Source: CAZCCV01 sp964497515
GTDB lineage: Bacteria; Armatimonadota; UBA5829; DTLH01
DNA: 23,131 nucleotides
Assembly: GCA_964497515.1 (NCBI GenBank)
Contig: CAZCCV010000033.1
Location: 1-23,131 of the forward strand
Direction: 5' to 3'
A program made the position numbers and the translations under genes. The notes beneath the pieces are model-generated. The model searched no databases and was not told the origin of the DNA. It was given only the letters and a program-made list of their open reading frames with translations. Position 1 is the first letter of the stretch; every line of letters starts with the position of its first letter. Shown one piece after another: positions 6,458 to 14,004 of this stretch.

Positions 6458-9400
6458 CTACTGCCCGTATGTGCTTACCAGACGGTTATTCGCGTCATAG
6501 ACATAGTTAATAGTCTTTGTCGGAATCGCAGCATGGCCGTATTCTTTCTTTGTCATGTTTCCTGCCGGGTCGTAGGTGTAGTGTTCCCATGTCCCATCCG
6601 GATATATCGTCTTTTTGAGCCTGTTATTGGCATAATACTCATATTGTGTGAGATTGCCGTTCGGGTCATAGAGGCCGATCTTTCGATCCAAGATACCTCG
6701 ATGGATGTAGTTACCATTTCCATCCAGTATATCCTCATCATAGACATCAACAGTCATATTACCCGCAGTTGCATCTGCGGAAGTAAATGCTCTTGCTGCT
6801 GTTCCGAATCTGGCTCGGGTAACTCCTGTCAGAACATTGCCGTTGATCCCGCTGTAGGTGACGATTTCGGCATCACCGTTTGGTGCTTTGAGTAGAAGCG
6901 AGCCACTGCTCGTCAAATCCGTAACACTGGACAGGGGAATCTGAGTGTCAGTATCATTAATGGCTTGTGCAAGAGTTGTGCCGATTGCCGCCCTTATAGT
7001 CAACCAGAGCCGGTTCCTCTTGTCGTACTCATACTTGGTAACCTTGCCATTCTCATCCTTAACCCACTCTCTTTGGCAGCAAGTGTAATGCATTTCCACA
7101 GTGGTGTTGTCCGGGTTGATGATCTTGACTATCCTGTCGAGGTTGTCGTACTCATACTCTGTAGTGTTGTCGTTTGCGTCAGTAACCTTGTTGCGTCGCC
7201 CCTTCTCGTCGTACTGATACCAGGTCTTGTGGCCTTCGGGATCTTCGACAGAGGTCAGGAACCCACGCGTTTCACTGTTCTGATTGTAATAGTAGTTGGT
7301 GATCTTGCCTCGACCGTCTACCGTATAGTCCAGTTGCCCGGCAACTTTATAAGGATTCGACCCGCCCGGATAGTAGTAGTTTTCAACCAGGGTCGACCTA
7401 ACGCCTGGAGTGAGTTCTGTTTCAATCTTAGTGATCTGACCGACGCCGTTATAGGTATATATTTTTACCTTGTTGTTGGCGGGGTCTTTCTCCACATGAG
7501 GGTGATTATTCACATACTCATACGACCATGTTCCACCAAACGGCGGCTTGCGAGAAGTCATGTTGCGGTTACTGTCGTAGGTAAAGGTCGTGAGATTTCC
7601 GTTTCCATCCTTGACCTTCGTTCTATTCCGGTTCCAGTCATATTCCTCATATACCACGGTTGGAGGCTGGTCAACACCGTCAATAACATCCACAACACTG
7701 CCAATCGCGTCTTCCGTAGTTTGGTAGACCTTATACTTCCTTGTCAGTCCGCCCGTCCAGTGAACAGTGCATCCTGATCCGCCAGGCGTTACAGATGTCG
7801 GATATCGGGTCTCATTAGTGTACTGCGGTTGTCCGTATGAGAATGCCGCTGAACACCATGCATAATGGATGGTTGGCACTTCAGGATAATTCTGGCCGGG
7901 AGCACATTCGTATACTTCGTGTAAAGCGGCTATTGGTCGATCAAGTCCATCAAATGTCCACCACTCATAAGTGAACATCGTCTTCCTTGATGGGGTTTCT
8001 ATTGTGTTCAGATATGGAACCGTGCTGCCGCCACAACTTCTGACAGTCGAGCCTATCGCTGCGTCAATGGGTGTCGCACCTCTTGTGATGCCGTAAAATC
8101 TGTCTGTAGCCTTGCTTGTGTATGTAACGAACTCCTCTTCCTGGCTGGAGTTAATAATCTTCAGAGTCCCACTTGAGGGAAAGCCATCCGTTCCCGCCCA
8201 GAATGGATCAACGTATTGATTCACACCTAGGCTGCCACCATTTTCAGGAAACAACGGTGAAGCTGTAATACTCTGAGTCAAATAAGCTGTAATCTCATTT
8301 CCCCATGCCAGTGCATCATACGTTAAGGTTGAAGTCTGACCGGGGTTAGCGAGTGTTCCCATATCGGTTATTGAGGTGAGGTAACCGTTCGAGTAGCCGA
8401 ACAGAGCAAAGCGACCATCGGGGATAGTGACTTTTGTTACCCTTTCGGTGATTCCGCTGCCGTCTGTGTCGATTTCTGTCACCCTGTTATTGGCATCCTT
8501 TACAGCAACAAGATTTCCCGTCTGAGAATCATACTCGCAGGTCACACGGTTGCCAGCCTGGTCTTCTATGTATCTGATTCTTCCCTCAGCAGCGGTGCCT
8601 TCCGGCATGAAGTAGTATTTACCGCCTCCCTTGAGTGATAGAACCACGGTGCCATCCTGCTGCTTCTCGATAGTATCGCGATAGCCGTAACTCCGCATAG
8701 AAGCCCGACCAAGATACTGGTTTCCATACCATTCATAGGTTTCGATCCTACCGTTGTCTCTGTGCACCTGCAATGAAGGATAACTTGGATAGTTAGACGG
8801 CAGGAAGAAGACCTTCATGTCATAAGGGCTGCGCCAGCCGCGACCGAAGATACCGGTGTTGGAGTTCTCGTTGCTGTAAGTGAGCGTGAAGGCGATTTGA
8901 GGTCCCTTGCCTGGGTTGTACCAAATCGGCGTGTCCTTAACGAGCAGATTCAAGTTGATGACATTAACTTTCCATGTAGGTGAACCTCCACTGGGAGGAG
9001 CACCGGCAGCATAGGCACATGGAGAACCAGGGCCACCACAGCCACCAGACCTATCGCCGCTGGAAAAAAACTGTTGGCATTCATCAGGACAATCTCCGAG
9101 GCACTCATCGTCATCTGCCTGTCCACAGCAGCCGCCCCAGGTCTCTTTTGCAACGGCCATAGCCACAGGAGGTGCATCGATATCAGGATTGAAACTCAGG
9201 ACGATGCCCGACCATACCTTCTCAAGAGCCTCCAGAGACATCTCATGCTTGCCGCTTATAGAATCCTCCAATTGAGCAGTGTTGGCTTCGATGGCCGTGA
9301 CAGCAATGTAATGGTTGGGATTGACATGCGCAAGTAGCGGAAGAGCCGTCTTCTTGATATCCTCCAACGACATCATCACAGGCTGTACCCGCACACCAAG

Positions 9401-10051
9401 CTTGTCAGCTTCATCCTTTAGCTGTGCAAGAGACATCCCGTCAATTCCGGCCTGCAGATTCCTTGCACCAGCAGCTTCAGACTGCTTCCCAAGCGAATCA
9501 AGACAGGCGGCAAGAGCGACAGGCCCGCAGTTGATGCGTGCCTGTAACTTACCTTTGGCCATAATGAGCTTACGAGCACGGTAGTTGGCATATCTGAACT
9601 GGTCCCAGGTAGGGTTCATTGCCAGGGAATTTGTATAGTGGCTGATCGCCTCATCGAACCGTCCAGCTCGTTCTGCCACGTTTCCGAGGCGGATCTTTGC
9701 TTTAGTGGCTACAATATGGTTCGGATGCTTCTCGATCAGCTTGTCGAATATCGTACGTGCCTCACCCAAGTGGTTCAGATATGTGAGATAGCAGCCGACA
9801 TGCAGGTCTGCTTCAGCAGCCCATCTGCTGTTCGGGTTCTTCTCTGAAAACTCCCGCAGCAGCTTGGCTCCATCTTTGTACTTGTGCTTGAACCAGATGG
9901 ACATCGCGTCGTTGAACTGCTTGTCTTCATTGACAACAGCCGCCTTGTTTGTTGGTATAAATTCCGCCTCGTCCATGCACCAAGCATCTCCAACATTCAG
10001 CATTATAATACATAGTAGCACCAAGACTGCATTTATCTTTATTCTGCTCAT
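6458..10051 (-). CDS. TPR - C39-type cysteine peptidase - RHS repeat protein lacking a tip
   Basis: The protein has 1197 residues. Signal peptide 1-25 (INAVLVLLCIIMLNVGDAWC) is followed by TPR-like helices at 40-160 (WAAEADLHVGCYLTYLNHLG, AKIRLGNVAERAGRFDEAIS). A peptidase C39-like domain spans 165-285, with Cys175 in NCGPVALAACLDSLG, His247 in NPNHYIAVTAI and Asp263 in LEDSISGKHE, so the Cys-His-Asp set is present. Residues 300-350 form a linker rich in Cys and Gly, with GG pairs that C39 enzymes could cut. RHS/YD repeats (for example YDSNRNMTSRKPP, YEYDNLDRIVKI) fill 365-1197. Two beta-type inserts of 75-85 residues lie at about 590-672 and 1025-1097, sharing FPSSGTL / EEFVTYTS / TRGA-like motifs. 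The protein stops at VYDANNRLVSTYGQ, before the usual RHS core and DPxG boundary, so no tip is present. The start has GGGAG upstream. It is likely secreted; its role is unproven. Confidence 0.82.
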   Translation of the reverse strand: MSRIKINAVLVLLCIIMLNVGDAWCMDEAEFIPTNKAAVVNEDKQFNDAMSIWFKHKYKDGAKLLREFSEKNPNSRWAAEADLHVGCYLTYLNHLGEARTIFDKLIEKHPNHIVATKAKIRLGNVAERAGRFDEAISHYTNSLAMNPTWDQFRYANYRARKLIMAKGKLQARINCGPVALAACLDSLGKQSEAAGARNLQAGIDGMSLAQLKDEADKLGVRVQPVMMSLEDIKKTALPLLAHVNPNHYIAVTAIEANTAQLEDSISGKHEMSLEALEKVWSGIVLSFNPDIDAPPVAMAVAKETWGGCCGQADDDECLGDCPDECQQFFSSGDRSGGCGGPGSPCAYAAGAPPSGGSPTWKVNVINLNLLVKDTPIWYNPGKGPQIAFTLTYSNENSNTGIFGRGWRSPYDMKVFFLPSNYPSYPSLQVHRDNGRIETYEWYGNQYLGRASMRSYGYRDTIEKQQDGTVVLSLKGGGKYYFMPEGTAAEGRIRYIEDQAGNRVTCEYDSQTGNLVAVKDANNRVTEIDTDGSGITERVTKVTIPDGRFALFGYSNGYLTSITDMGTLANPGQTSTLTYDALAWGNEITAYLTQSITASPLFPENGGSLGVNQYVDPFWAGTDGFPSSGTLKIINSSQEEEFVTYTSKATDRFYGITRGATPIDAAIGSTVRSCGGSTVPYLNTIETPSRKTMFTYEWWTFDGLDRPIAALHEVYECAPGQNYPEVPTIHYAWCSAAFSYGQPQYTNETRYPTSVTPGGSGCTVHWTGGLTRKYKVYQTTEDAIGSVVDVIDGVDQPPTVVYEEYDWNRNRTKVKDGNGNLTTFTYDSNRNMTSRKPPFGGTWSYEYVNNHPHVEKDPANNKVKIYTYNGVGQITKIETELTPGVRSTLVENYYYPGGSNPYKVAGQLDYTVDGRGKITNYYYNQNSETRGFLTSVEDPEGHKTWYQYDEKGRRNKVTDANDNTTEYEYDNLDRIVKIINPDNTTVEMHYTCCQREWVKDENGKVTKYEYDKRNRLWLTIRAAIGTTLAQAINDTDTQIPLSSVTDLTSSGSLLLKAPNGDAEIVTYSGINGNVLTGVTRARFGTAARAFTSADATAGNMTVDVYDEDILDGNGNYIHRGILDRKIGLYDPNGNLTQYEYYANNRLKKTIYPDGTWEHYTYDPAGNMTKKEYGHAAIPTKTINYVYDANNRLVSTYGQ
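9850..9977 (-). repeat. 128-bp direct repeat, copy in the TPR-C39-RHS gene
   Basis: This stretch encodes the region from MDEAEF to KLLRE of the large RHS protein. It matches 11027-11154 with four mismatches by eye. Homology stops abruptly after GGGAGT at one end and at the ATG of MDEA at the other, so the signal peptides of the two copies differ. Confidence 0.9.
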
Positions 10052-10084
10052 TTGTTTCTCCCATTAATTGGAATTACTATCAAA

Positions 10085-10555
10085 TTACTGCCAAGCTCCT
10101 TCAGGTATCATTAGGCGCAGCAACTCGATTATTTCATCAAATCCCTCTATAGAACCATTGATCCTAATGGTGTGTCCAGAAGTGTCAACAATATCAAGTT
10201 GAGTGACTTTTCGAGCAGGCTTTTGCCAATGAAATGATGGACGATACTCGGATGCCTTCGCCAGACATATATCATCCCATTTCATCTCCTTTGATCCAAA
10301 TAGAAAACCACTCTCAACAAGTCCTCTTTCTGATATAGCAAGCAGGCGCGAACGCAGTCCTCGGTAGATCACTACCCATGCTACTGTTCCTATTGCGGCG
10401 AACCCGAACATAAGCAGCGTAACATTCAACCGGGCTCGGTTTCCGAACATTTCAAACAGAGCGATAATAATAGGTGCCAGTATAAGAAACGCTGCAAAGA
10501 AAAGAGATACAAGACGATCTTCATAATGGAATATCTTGAAGCGTTGATCTGCCAT
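10085..10555 (-). CDS. Two-TM membrane protein with PH-like domain; candidate immunity partner of the RHS tip
   Basis: The protein has 156 residues. Two membrane helices lie at about 16-37 (VSLFFAAFLILAPIIIALFE) and 45-65 (VTLLMFGFAAIGTVAWVVIY). The C-terminal 90 residues (LLAISERGLVESGFLFGSKE, MKWDDICLAKAS, VTQLDIVDTSGHTIRINGSI, GFDEIIELLRLMIP) have the order of strands, a WxDI motif and a closing helix typical of bacterial PH-like domains. AGGAGG lies 13 nt before the ATG, a little far. The gene starts 17 bp after the orphan RHS tip and lies 33 bp upstream of the next RHS gene. The spot right after an RHS C-terminus is where immunity genes sit, so that role is a reasonable guess. No homologue with known function is recognised. 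Confidence 0.65.
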   Translation of the reverse strand: MADQRFKIFHYEDRLVSLFFAAFLILAPIIIALFEMFGNRARLNVTLLMFGFAAIGTVAWVVIYRGLRSRLLAISERGLVESGFLFGSKEMKWDDICLAKASEYRPSFHWQKPARKVTQLDIVDTSGHTIRINGSIEGFDEIIELLRLMIPEGAWQ

Positions 10556-10572
10556 TGCTGTCGGACCACCTC

Positions 10573-11010
10573 CTATAAATCACTAAAAAGTCGACAGTAG
10601 TTGCCTACATTAGTTCCAGTGAGTTCAGAGATTATGGCGTATATAGCATTCTTAATAGCCTCCTCCAGCCCCTCATCAGATAAGTAACTGCCGAGACAAC
10701 CCATGACTCCACCGGAAATGGCAGATGCCAAGGTGCATCCAGGATGTCCCCAAGGAGAGCCTTGTGGTGGACACGGGTCGCAGTATCGTGAATCACATAT
10801 CTCACCGGCCATATCTCCAACACCGGCTCCCTCTGCAGAGCCTACACCAAGCAGGTTGAACAGGCCGTAAGGATCCACCATAAGCACTGGATTATTACCA
10901 GCATAGACATAGAAGATCTTGCCAAAACGTGCTGGGTCAATGGAAGAGAAACGGCCGTGCTCGGGTGAATACATGCGGTATGTAAGGAGTTGAAACTCGA
11001 TGTTACCCAC
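10573..11010 (-). CDS. Orphan RHS core end plus C-terminal tip
   Basis: The frame has 145 residues from a GTG at 11010, although no strong ribosome site precedes it. Residues 8-50 are the end of an RHS core: LLTYRMYSPEHGRFSSIDP, FYVYAGNNPVLMVDPYGL. After DPYGL follows a 95-residue variable tip containing six Cys (ICDSRYCDPCPP, HPGCTLASAISGGVMGCLG, GNYCRLFSDL) and hydrophobic helices. This is the standard layout of an RHS C-terminal toxin cassette cut off from its repeats. Directly upstream is the broken N-terminus of a paralogue in another frame, so a deletion probably removed the middle of a full RHS gene. The tip resembles no toxin I know. It may be silent, or serve as a donor for recombination with the tip-less RHS gene downstream. 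Confidence 0.65.
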   Translation of the reverse strand: MGNIEFQLLTYRMYSPEHGRFSSIDPARFGKIFYVYAGNNPVLMVDPYGLFNLLGVGSAEGAGVGDMAGEICDSRYCDPCPPQGSPWGHPGCTLASAISGGVMGCLGSYLSDEGLEEAIKNAIYAIISELTGTNVGNYCRLFSDL

Positions 11011-11026
11011 CGACCTATAACCAGAT

Positions 11027-11154
11027 ACTCCCGCAGTAGCTTCGCCCCATCTTTGTACTTGTGATTGAACCAGATGGACATCGCGTCGTTGAACTGCTTG
11101 TCTTCATTGACAACAGCCGCCTTGTTTGTTGGTATAAATTCCGCCTCGTCCATG
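11027..11154 (-). repeat. 128-bp direct repeat, copy in the broken RHS paralogue
   Basis: This is the partner of 9850-9977, with four mismatches over 128 bp by eye. The near identity indicates a recent duplication or gene conversion between two RHS genes. The downstream end of the repeat is the deletion point that joins an RHS N-terminus to an RHS tip. Confidence 0.9.
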
Positions 11155-11234
11155 GCCTAGGCACACTCAACACCCATAAATAGAACAACTAGACTCAAGG
11201 ATGCCAATAGCTTGTGCAAAATGCTTGTTTTCAA
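11027..11234 (-). pseudogene. Broken N-terminus of a second RHS paralogue (signal peptide plus 40 residues)
   Basis: From TTG at 11234, with AAAGGA six bases before it, the frame reads MKTSILHKLLASLSLVVLF, MGVECA, then TAG (11157-11159), then AMDEAEFIPTNKAAVVNEDK. The same junction in three neighbours is AW-x-[M/L]DEA, so the TAG replaces the conserved Trp (TGG to TAG). After KLLRE at about 11030 homology to the large RHS protein stops, and the sequence passes in a different frame into the orphan RHS tip. The gene is therefore disabled twice: by a nonsense codon at the signal-peptide cleavage site and by an internal deletion with frame loss. Confidence 0.75.
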
Positions 11235-11278
11235 GGTTATTCCTTTCAGTTTTCTTTTACTAAATGTCGATTGAGGTT

Positions 11279-12418
11279 CTACAAACCAGAATTAGCTTGT
11301 TGCTGATTTTCCTCGCTGGATCTACGTAGTTTTACACTCAAGAGTAGTCCTAGGCTGAATAACGAGTGGAGTATCCCCGACCATATTATGCTCCACGTTA
11401 CGATACCCTTTGGATATAGCAAGAAGACAACCCATTCTGCGAGTAATGCTCCCAGCACCATCAAGACCAGCACAGCAATGTGCCTCAGCAATGAAGTAGA
11501 CCACCTGCCCATTGCCTCAAAGATGCCCGTGACTAACAGACCGATTACGAATGATGTGACTACTATAGCTGGGTAAAGGAGCATTGGTATCTGATACCCA
11601 GCCACAATCCAGAAGCCTATCGTAGCGGACACTGTAGCCGATCCCGCGCCCAAGAGGAGCGGAATCAGGATTGTTACAGGAAGCCTCCCTGCTGCTTCCC
11701 GTCTATGGTAAACGCGAAGCAAATAGCCTGCGACTATACCACCCAACAGCATAACCAGAGGGAATGCGATATTACTCAGTGACCAGGATCTGGCTCCTCT
11801 TGTATACCAAAATACGTCAGGTTCGCCGTATGCCCTCCAAATATCTGGATTTGTGCTTCGTTCAGTTATTCCCTCAGGAGTCCTGAATGATCCTTCTGCA
11901 ACAAGTTGTGATACTATGCCATTATCAACAACATACGCAGTACGTGTCGTGCCCTGATAAAACGCAACCCACTGAGGAGCATCTACCGATTTGGACGTAC
12001 TCCACACACTGTCTGTTGGTATCGAAAGAGGCGTTGAACCAAGCCTGATGCCAAAAGCCCTCTACCCAGGCACGACTTCATCGTCGCCGATAACAGATTG
12101 GCGACTAAGCTCTGCTTGTGATGTGTGGTTGCTTGGTGGGAATACGTAAACCCTCTCGATTCCTCCAAATCGTAAGTCACGCAAGACAAATGCGACCCCT
12201 AGTTTCTGATAATACATAACGGCGCTATTGGTCTTGGAACTTGCTGGTAACGGAAATACTGTCTGCAGTTGCTGAGTTGCAGCAGACCAGCATTCCGAGC
12301 AGAAGATAATCAAGATCGCTGCGGATAACACCAGTAGCCTAAACGCAAGCATACAAAGGGGCAATGGTTCCAACCGCACGTACCTTTGTATTCGATAATT
12401 GTCTTGTTGAAGCACCAT
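11279..12418 (-). pseudogene. Multi-pass membrane protein with external domain, split by in-frame TAG
   Basis: The frame from ATG 12418 (AGGGGG three bases before it) is open except for TAG at 12062-12064. It starts MVLQQDNYRIQRYVRL, has a membrane helix (FRLLVLSAAILIIFCSECW), then an external domain that crosses the TAG: GDDEVVPG-stop-RAFGIRLGST, followed by GIVSQLVAEGSFRTPEGITE and DIWRAYGEPD. The phrase G-xRAFGIRLGST then YGEP resembles the turn-helix of BamE/SmpA-like domains, so continuity is likely. About five or six membrane helices follow (PLVMLLGGIVAGYLL, ILIPLLLGAGSATVSA, LYPAIVVTSFVIGLL, HIAVLVLMVLGALLAEW, GILHSLFSLGLLLSV). The part after the stop could start only at a GTG near 12007 without a ribosome site. 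It may be a decayed immunity-type membrane protein; function unknown. Confidence 0.6.
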
Positions 12419-12480
12419 TTTCCCCCTAATGCAATAGATTCTGTACTCTCTCTGGCATTGCTTCTGCGCATTACAAACTT

Positions 12481-12635
12481 CCTGTAGCCACTTTTCTGCT
12501 TCATCCTGCAGTTCAATAGACATCTACTTTTCTGCATCCGCCTTGTTCTTTTCCGTTTCTGCAGTGCTCAGACCAGCGACCGTTCGTTCTGGCGTAGGCG
12601 TGAGGACGGCTTCATCCAGTGCCCAAGCCGTGCCG
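12481..12635 (-). repeat. 155-bp direct repeat, copy with amber codon
   Basis: It matches 13769-13923 over 155 bp without gaps, with about a dozen mismatches by eye. It encodes TAWALDEAVLTPTPER through DEAEKWLQ. In this copy the codon between AEK and MSIELQ is TAG; in the partner it is TTG. Confidence 0.88.
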
Positions 12636-12697
12636 CTGGTTAGTATTGCGGCAATGCACAAGAGCACCAATATCCCATTCAGTGTTCTTAGTCTCAT
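12481..12697 (-). pseudogene. Signal-peptide module fragment, cut by TAG
   Basis: From ATG 12697 (GGAG six bases upstream, preferred over ATG 12709) the frame reads MRLRTLNGILVLLCIAAILT, SGTAWALDEAVLTPTPER, TVAGLSTAETEKNKADAEK, then TAG at 12524-12526, then MSIELQDEAEKWLQ. The intact paralogue at 13557-13979 has Leu (TTG) at the stop position. After WLQ the similarity ends, and the ribosome site of the next membrane protein follows. Four genes in this window share the AW-x-[M/L]DEA junction, so this looks like a mobile or recombining secretion module that has lost its passenger. As it stands only a 57-residue secreted peptide could be made. Confidence 0.65.
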
Positions 12698-12731
12698 GTG
12701 TTTCTCCATTCTGTTGAGATTACCATTCTAA

Positions 12732-13085
12732 CTAGAACCGGTGTGCAACAAAGCTCGATTCGACACGTTCATCTGAACTGATGTAAACATAAGCAACGTA
12801 CCGGAATCTCTTATATACGAGTATTTTGCCCCCAGTTGGCGCACCGGCGGAGGGTTCTGGTTGATAGGCTGGTATTGGCTGTACCGCGCCCTGCCGGACA
12901 ACCGACACTGGCTCTCCGATAAGGTTGCGCACATCACGTTCAGATAATCCGACTACGCTTCCAGAAAGCAACCCGTATAGTTCATTCAGAGAGGCGATCC
13001 AAGCCCCCTGCAACAAGAGCACGACAACAATGGCTATGAGTATAACTACACGAGTCGTGCTAACTTTGCTTGGTCTTGTTTCCAT
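12732..13085 (-). CDS. Small single-TM protein with BamE-like domain
   Basis: The protein has 117 residues, and the ATG is preceded by AGGAGG at good spacing. One membrane helix spans residues 11-32 (RVVILIAIVVVLLLQGAWIA), leaving a ~80-residue external domain. That domain reads SVVGLSERDVRNLIGEPVSV, then a Pro/Gly-rich loop, then KILVYKRF, RYVAYVYISSDERVESSF. Pattern G-hydrophobic-xxxxV-xxLIG-xP followed by an aromatic strand and a V-Y-V strand fits the BamE/SmpA fold. The next gene upstream encodes a similar domain in the same order, so the two are paralogues; 15 bp separate them. BamE proteins assist outer-membrane assembly, but isolated copies in polymorphic-toxin loci can also be immunity or accessory proteins. 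The role here is inferred from position only. Confidence 0.6.
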   Translation of the reverse strand: METRPSKVSTTRVVILIAIVVVLLLQGAWIASLNELYGLLSGSVVGLSERDVRNLIGEPVSVVRQGAVQPIPAYQPEPSAGAPTGGKILVYKRFRYVAYVYISSDERVESSFVAHRF

Positions 13086-13100
13086 AGATCATCCTCCTAT

Positions 13101-13523
13101 TCAGCGCCAACCGAAGAGTACTGTCTGTACCCGAGCAGTCGAACTGTTGAAAAATACATAGACGGCACGGTCCGAAAACCTGGAGCCAAGATAATAAACC
13201 CAAATATCTCCCGACCTTTCCCCCTGCGGACGGTTTGGGTAGATGCGCGGAGTTGGTTCTCCCATCGAAATAACTTTGTTCGGTTTGCCTAGAAGTAATC
13301 CTGTGTTGTGTGAATCTAGCCCAACAACGTTCAGGTAAGGGGCTTGTGATGCCAGCGTGCTGAGTTGCAATATAAAAAACAAGCAGTATAGAACCAAAAC
13401 GGTTCCAACACCTGCTGACAATACGCAACCTGAAACCCGCGTCAGACGAAGCAGGTATGCAACACATATTACAATCAGTAGCAGCATGAACCCAAACAGC
13501 ACTATTGGAAGCATCTGCATCAT
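13101..13523 (-). CDS. Small two-TM protein with BamE-like domain, paralogue of its downstream neighbour
   Basis: The protein has 140 residues. The gene begins with two ATGs; GAGGTG fits the second (13520) better than the first. Helices lie at about 5-26 (LPIVLFGFMLLLIVICVAYL) and 32-55 (GCVLSAGVGTVLVLYCLFFI). The rest reads PYLNVVGLDSHNTGLLLGKP, NKVISMG, GDIWVYYLGSRF, DRAVYVFFNSSTARVQTVLF. It aligns by eye with 12732-13085 at VVGL, L-x-G-x-P, the V-Y strand, A-V/Y-YV and the RV near the end, although the membrane part differs. Two adjacent members of one family suggest duplication, as in immunity arrays. No catalytic residues are seen; function unknown. Confidence 0.6.
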   Translation of the reverse strand: MMQMLPIVLFGFMLLLIVICVAYLLRLTRVSGCVLSAGVGTVLVLYCLFFILQLSTLASQAPYLNVVGLDSHNTGLLLGKPNKVISMGEPTPRIYPNRPQGERSGDIWVYYLGSRFSDRAVYVFFNSSTARVQTVLFGWR

Positions 13524-13556
13524 TACACCTCATAGATTTCGGCCCCATGGATCTTC

Positions 13557-13979
13557 TTACGGATGAGTGTGCCCATCAGAACGAAGCAAGAGTAGTAGTT
13601 CCAATAGCAGTTGCTTGACCTCGATAGAGTCGGCTGTTAGAGAGTCAGCGATCTTCTGGCTGGCGGTGGGCCATCCCAATCCAGGCCAGTCGGATTGACG
13701 CGCATTAGCGGATTGCTGTCTACATAGGAGTACCAGTTCCACTTTCGGAGAGACCTCATCAATCACTCCCTGTAGCCACTTTTCTGCTTCATCCTGCAGT
13801 TCAATAGACATCAACTTTTCTGCATCCGCCTTTTCTTTTTCTTGTTCTGCAGTGCTCAGACCAGCGACCATTCGTTCCGGTGTGGGCGTGAGGACGGCTT
13901 CATCCAGTGCCCAAGCTGTGCCGACAAGCATTGTGGTCAAGATACACAACAGTAAGCCCATCAAGGCTTTGGGTTTCAT
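13557..13979 (-). CDS. Small secreted protein with AWALDEA module; unknown function
   Basis: The protein has 140 residues from ATG 13979, with AGGAGAA upstream; a longer frame to 14039 lacks a ribosome site. The signal peptide is KALMGLLLCILTTMLVGTAW, then ALDEAVLTPTPERMVAGL, a charged helix STAEQEKEKADAEKLMSIEL and DEAEKWLQGVIDEVSP. The rest (LCRQQSANARQSDWPGLGWP, SLTADSIEVKQLLLELLLLL) has no recognised motif. Up to WLQ it is a near copy of 12481-12697; beyond that point the two share nothing. It may be the surviving N-terminus of a longer secreted protein, fused by recombination to unrelated sequence, or a small secreted protein in its own right. It lies in the run of small genes after the complete RHS gene. 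Confidence 0.5.
   Translation of the reverse strand: MKPKALMGLLLCILTTMLVGTAWALDEAVLTPTPERMVAGLSTAEQEKEKADAEKLMSIELQDEAEKWLQGVIDEVSPKVELVLLCRQQSANARQSDWPGLGWPTASQKIADSLTADSIEVKQLLLELLLLLRSDGHTHP
13769..13923 (-). repeat. 155-bp direct repeat, intact copy
   Basis: This is the partner of 12481-12635. Similarity ends just after WLQ on one side and within the signal peptide on the other, so the module boundary falls inside the coding region of both genes. Confidence 0.88.
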
Positions 13980-14004
13980 ATTTTTTCTCCTCTGCAACTC
14001 ATGT

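Noticed and set aside
6965..7777. 270-codon plus-strand frame antisense to the RHS gene
   Set aside because: Its Val/Ile-rich protein is the antisense of regular YD-repeat codons; no ribosome site or domain is seen, and the minus-strand RHS protein is clear.
5396..10051. RHS and RCC1-like genes as one protein across a TAG, since they share a frame
   Set aside because: The propeller has its own ribosome site and signal peptide, a hairpin lies between, and the linking residues look non-coding; sharing a frame has a one-in-three chance.
10573..12526. Reassignment of TAG as a sense codon in this organism
   Set aside because: TAG ends several intact genes here (TPR gene, both minus-strand RHS genes, rhodanese, MauE) at natural ends followed by new ribosome sites, so general recoding is unlikely; local readthrough remains open.
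13060..13548. 162-codon minus-strand frame
   Set aside because: It overlaps two membrane-protein genes that have good ribosome sites and a shared domain; the frame itself shows no motif.
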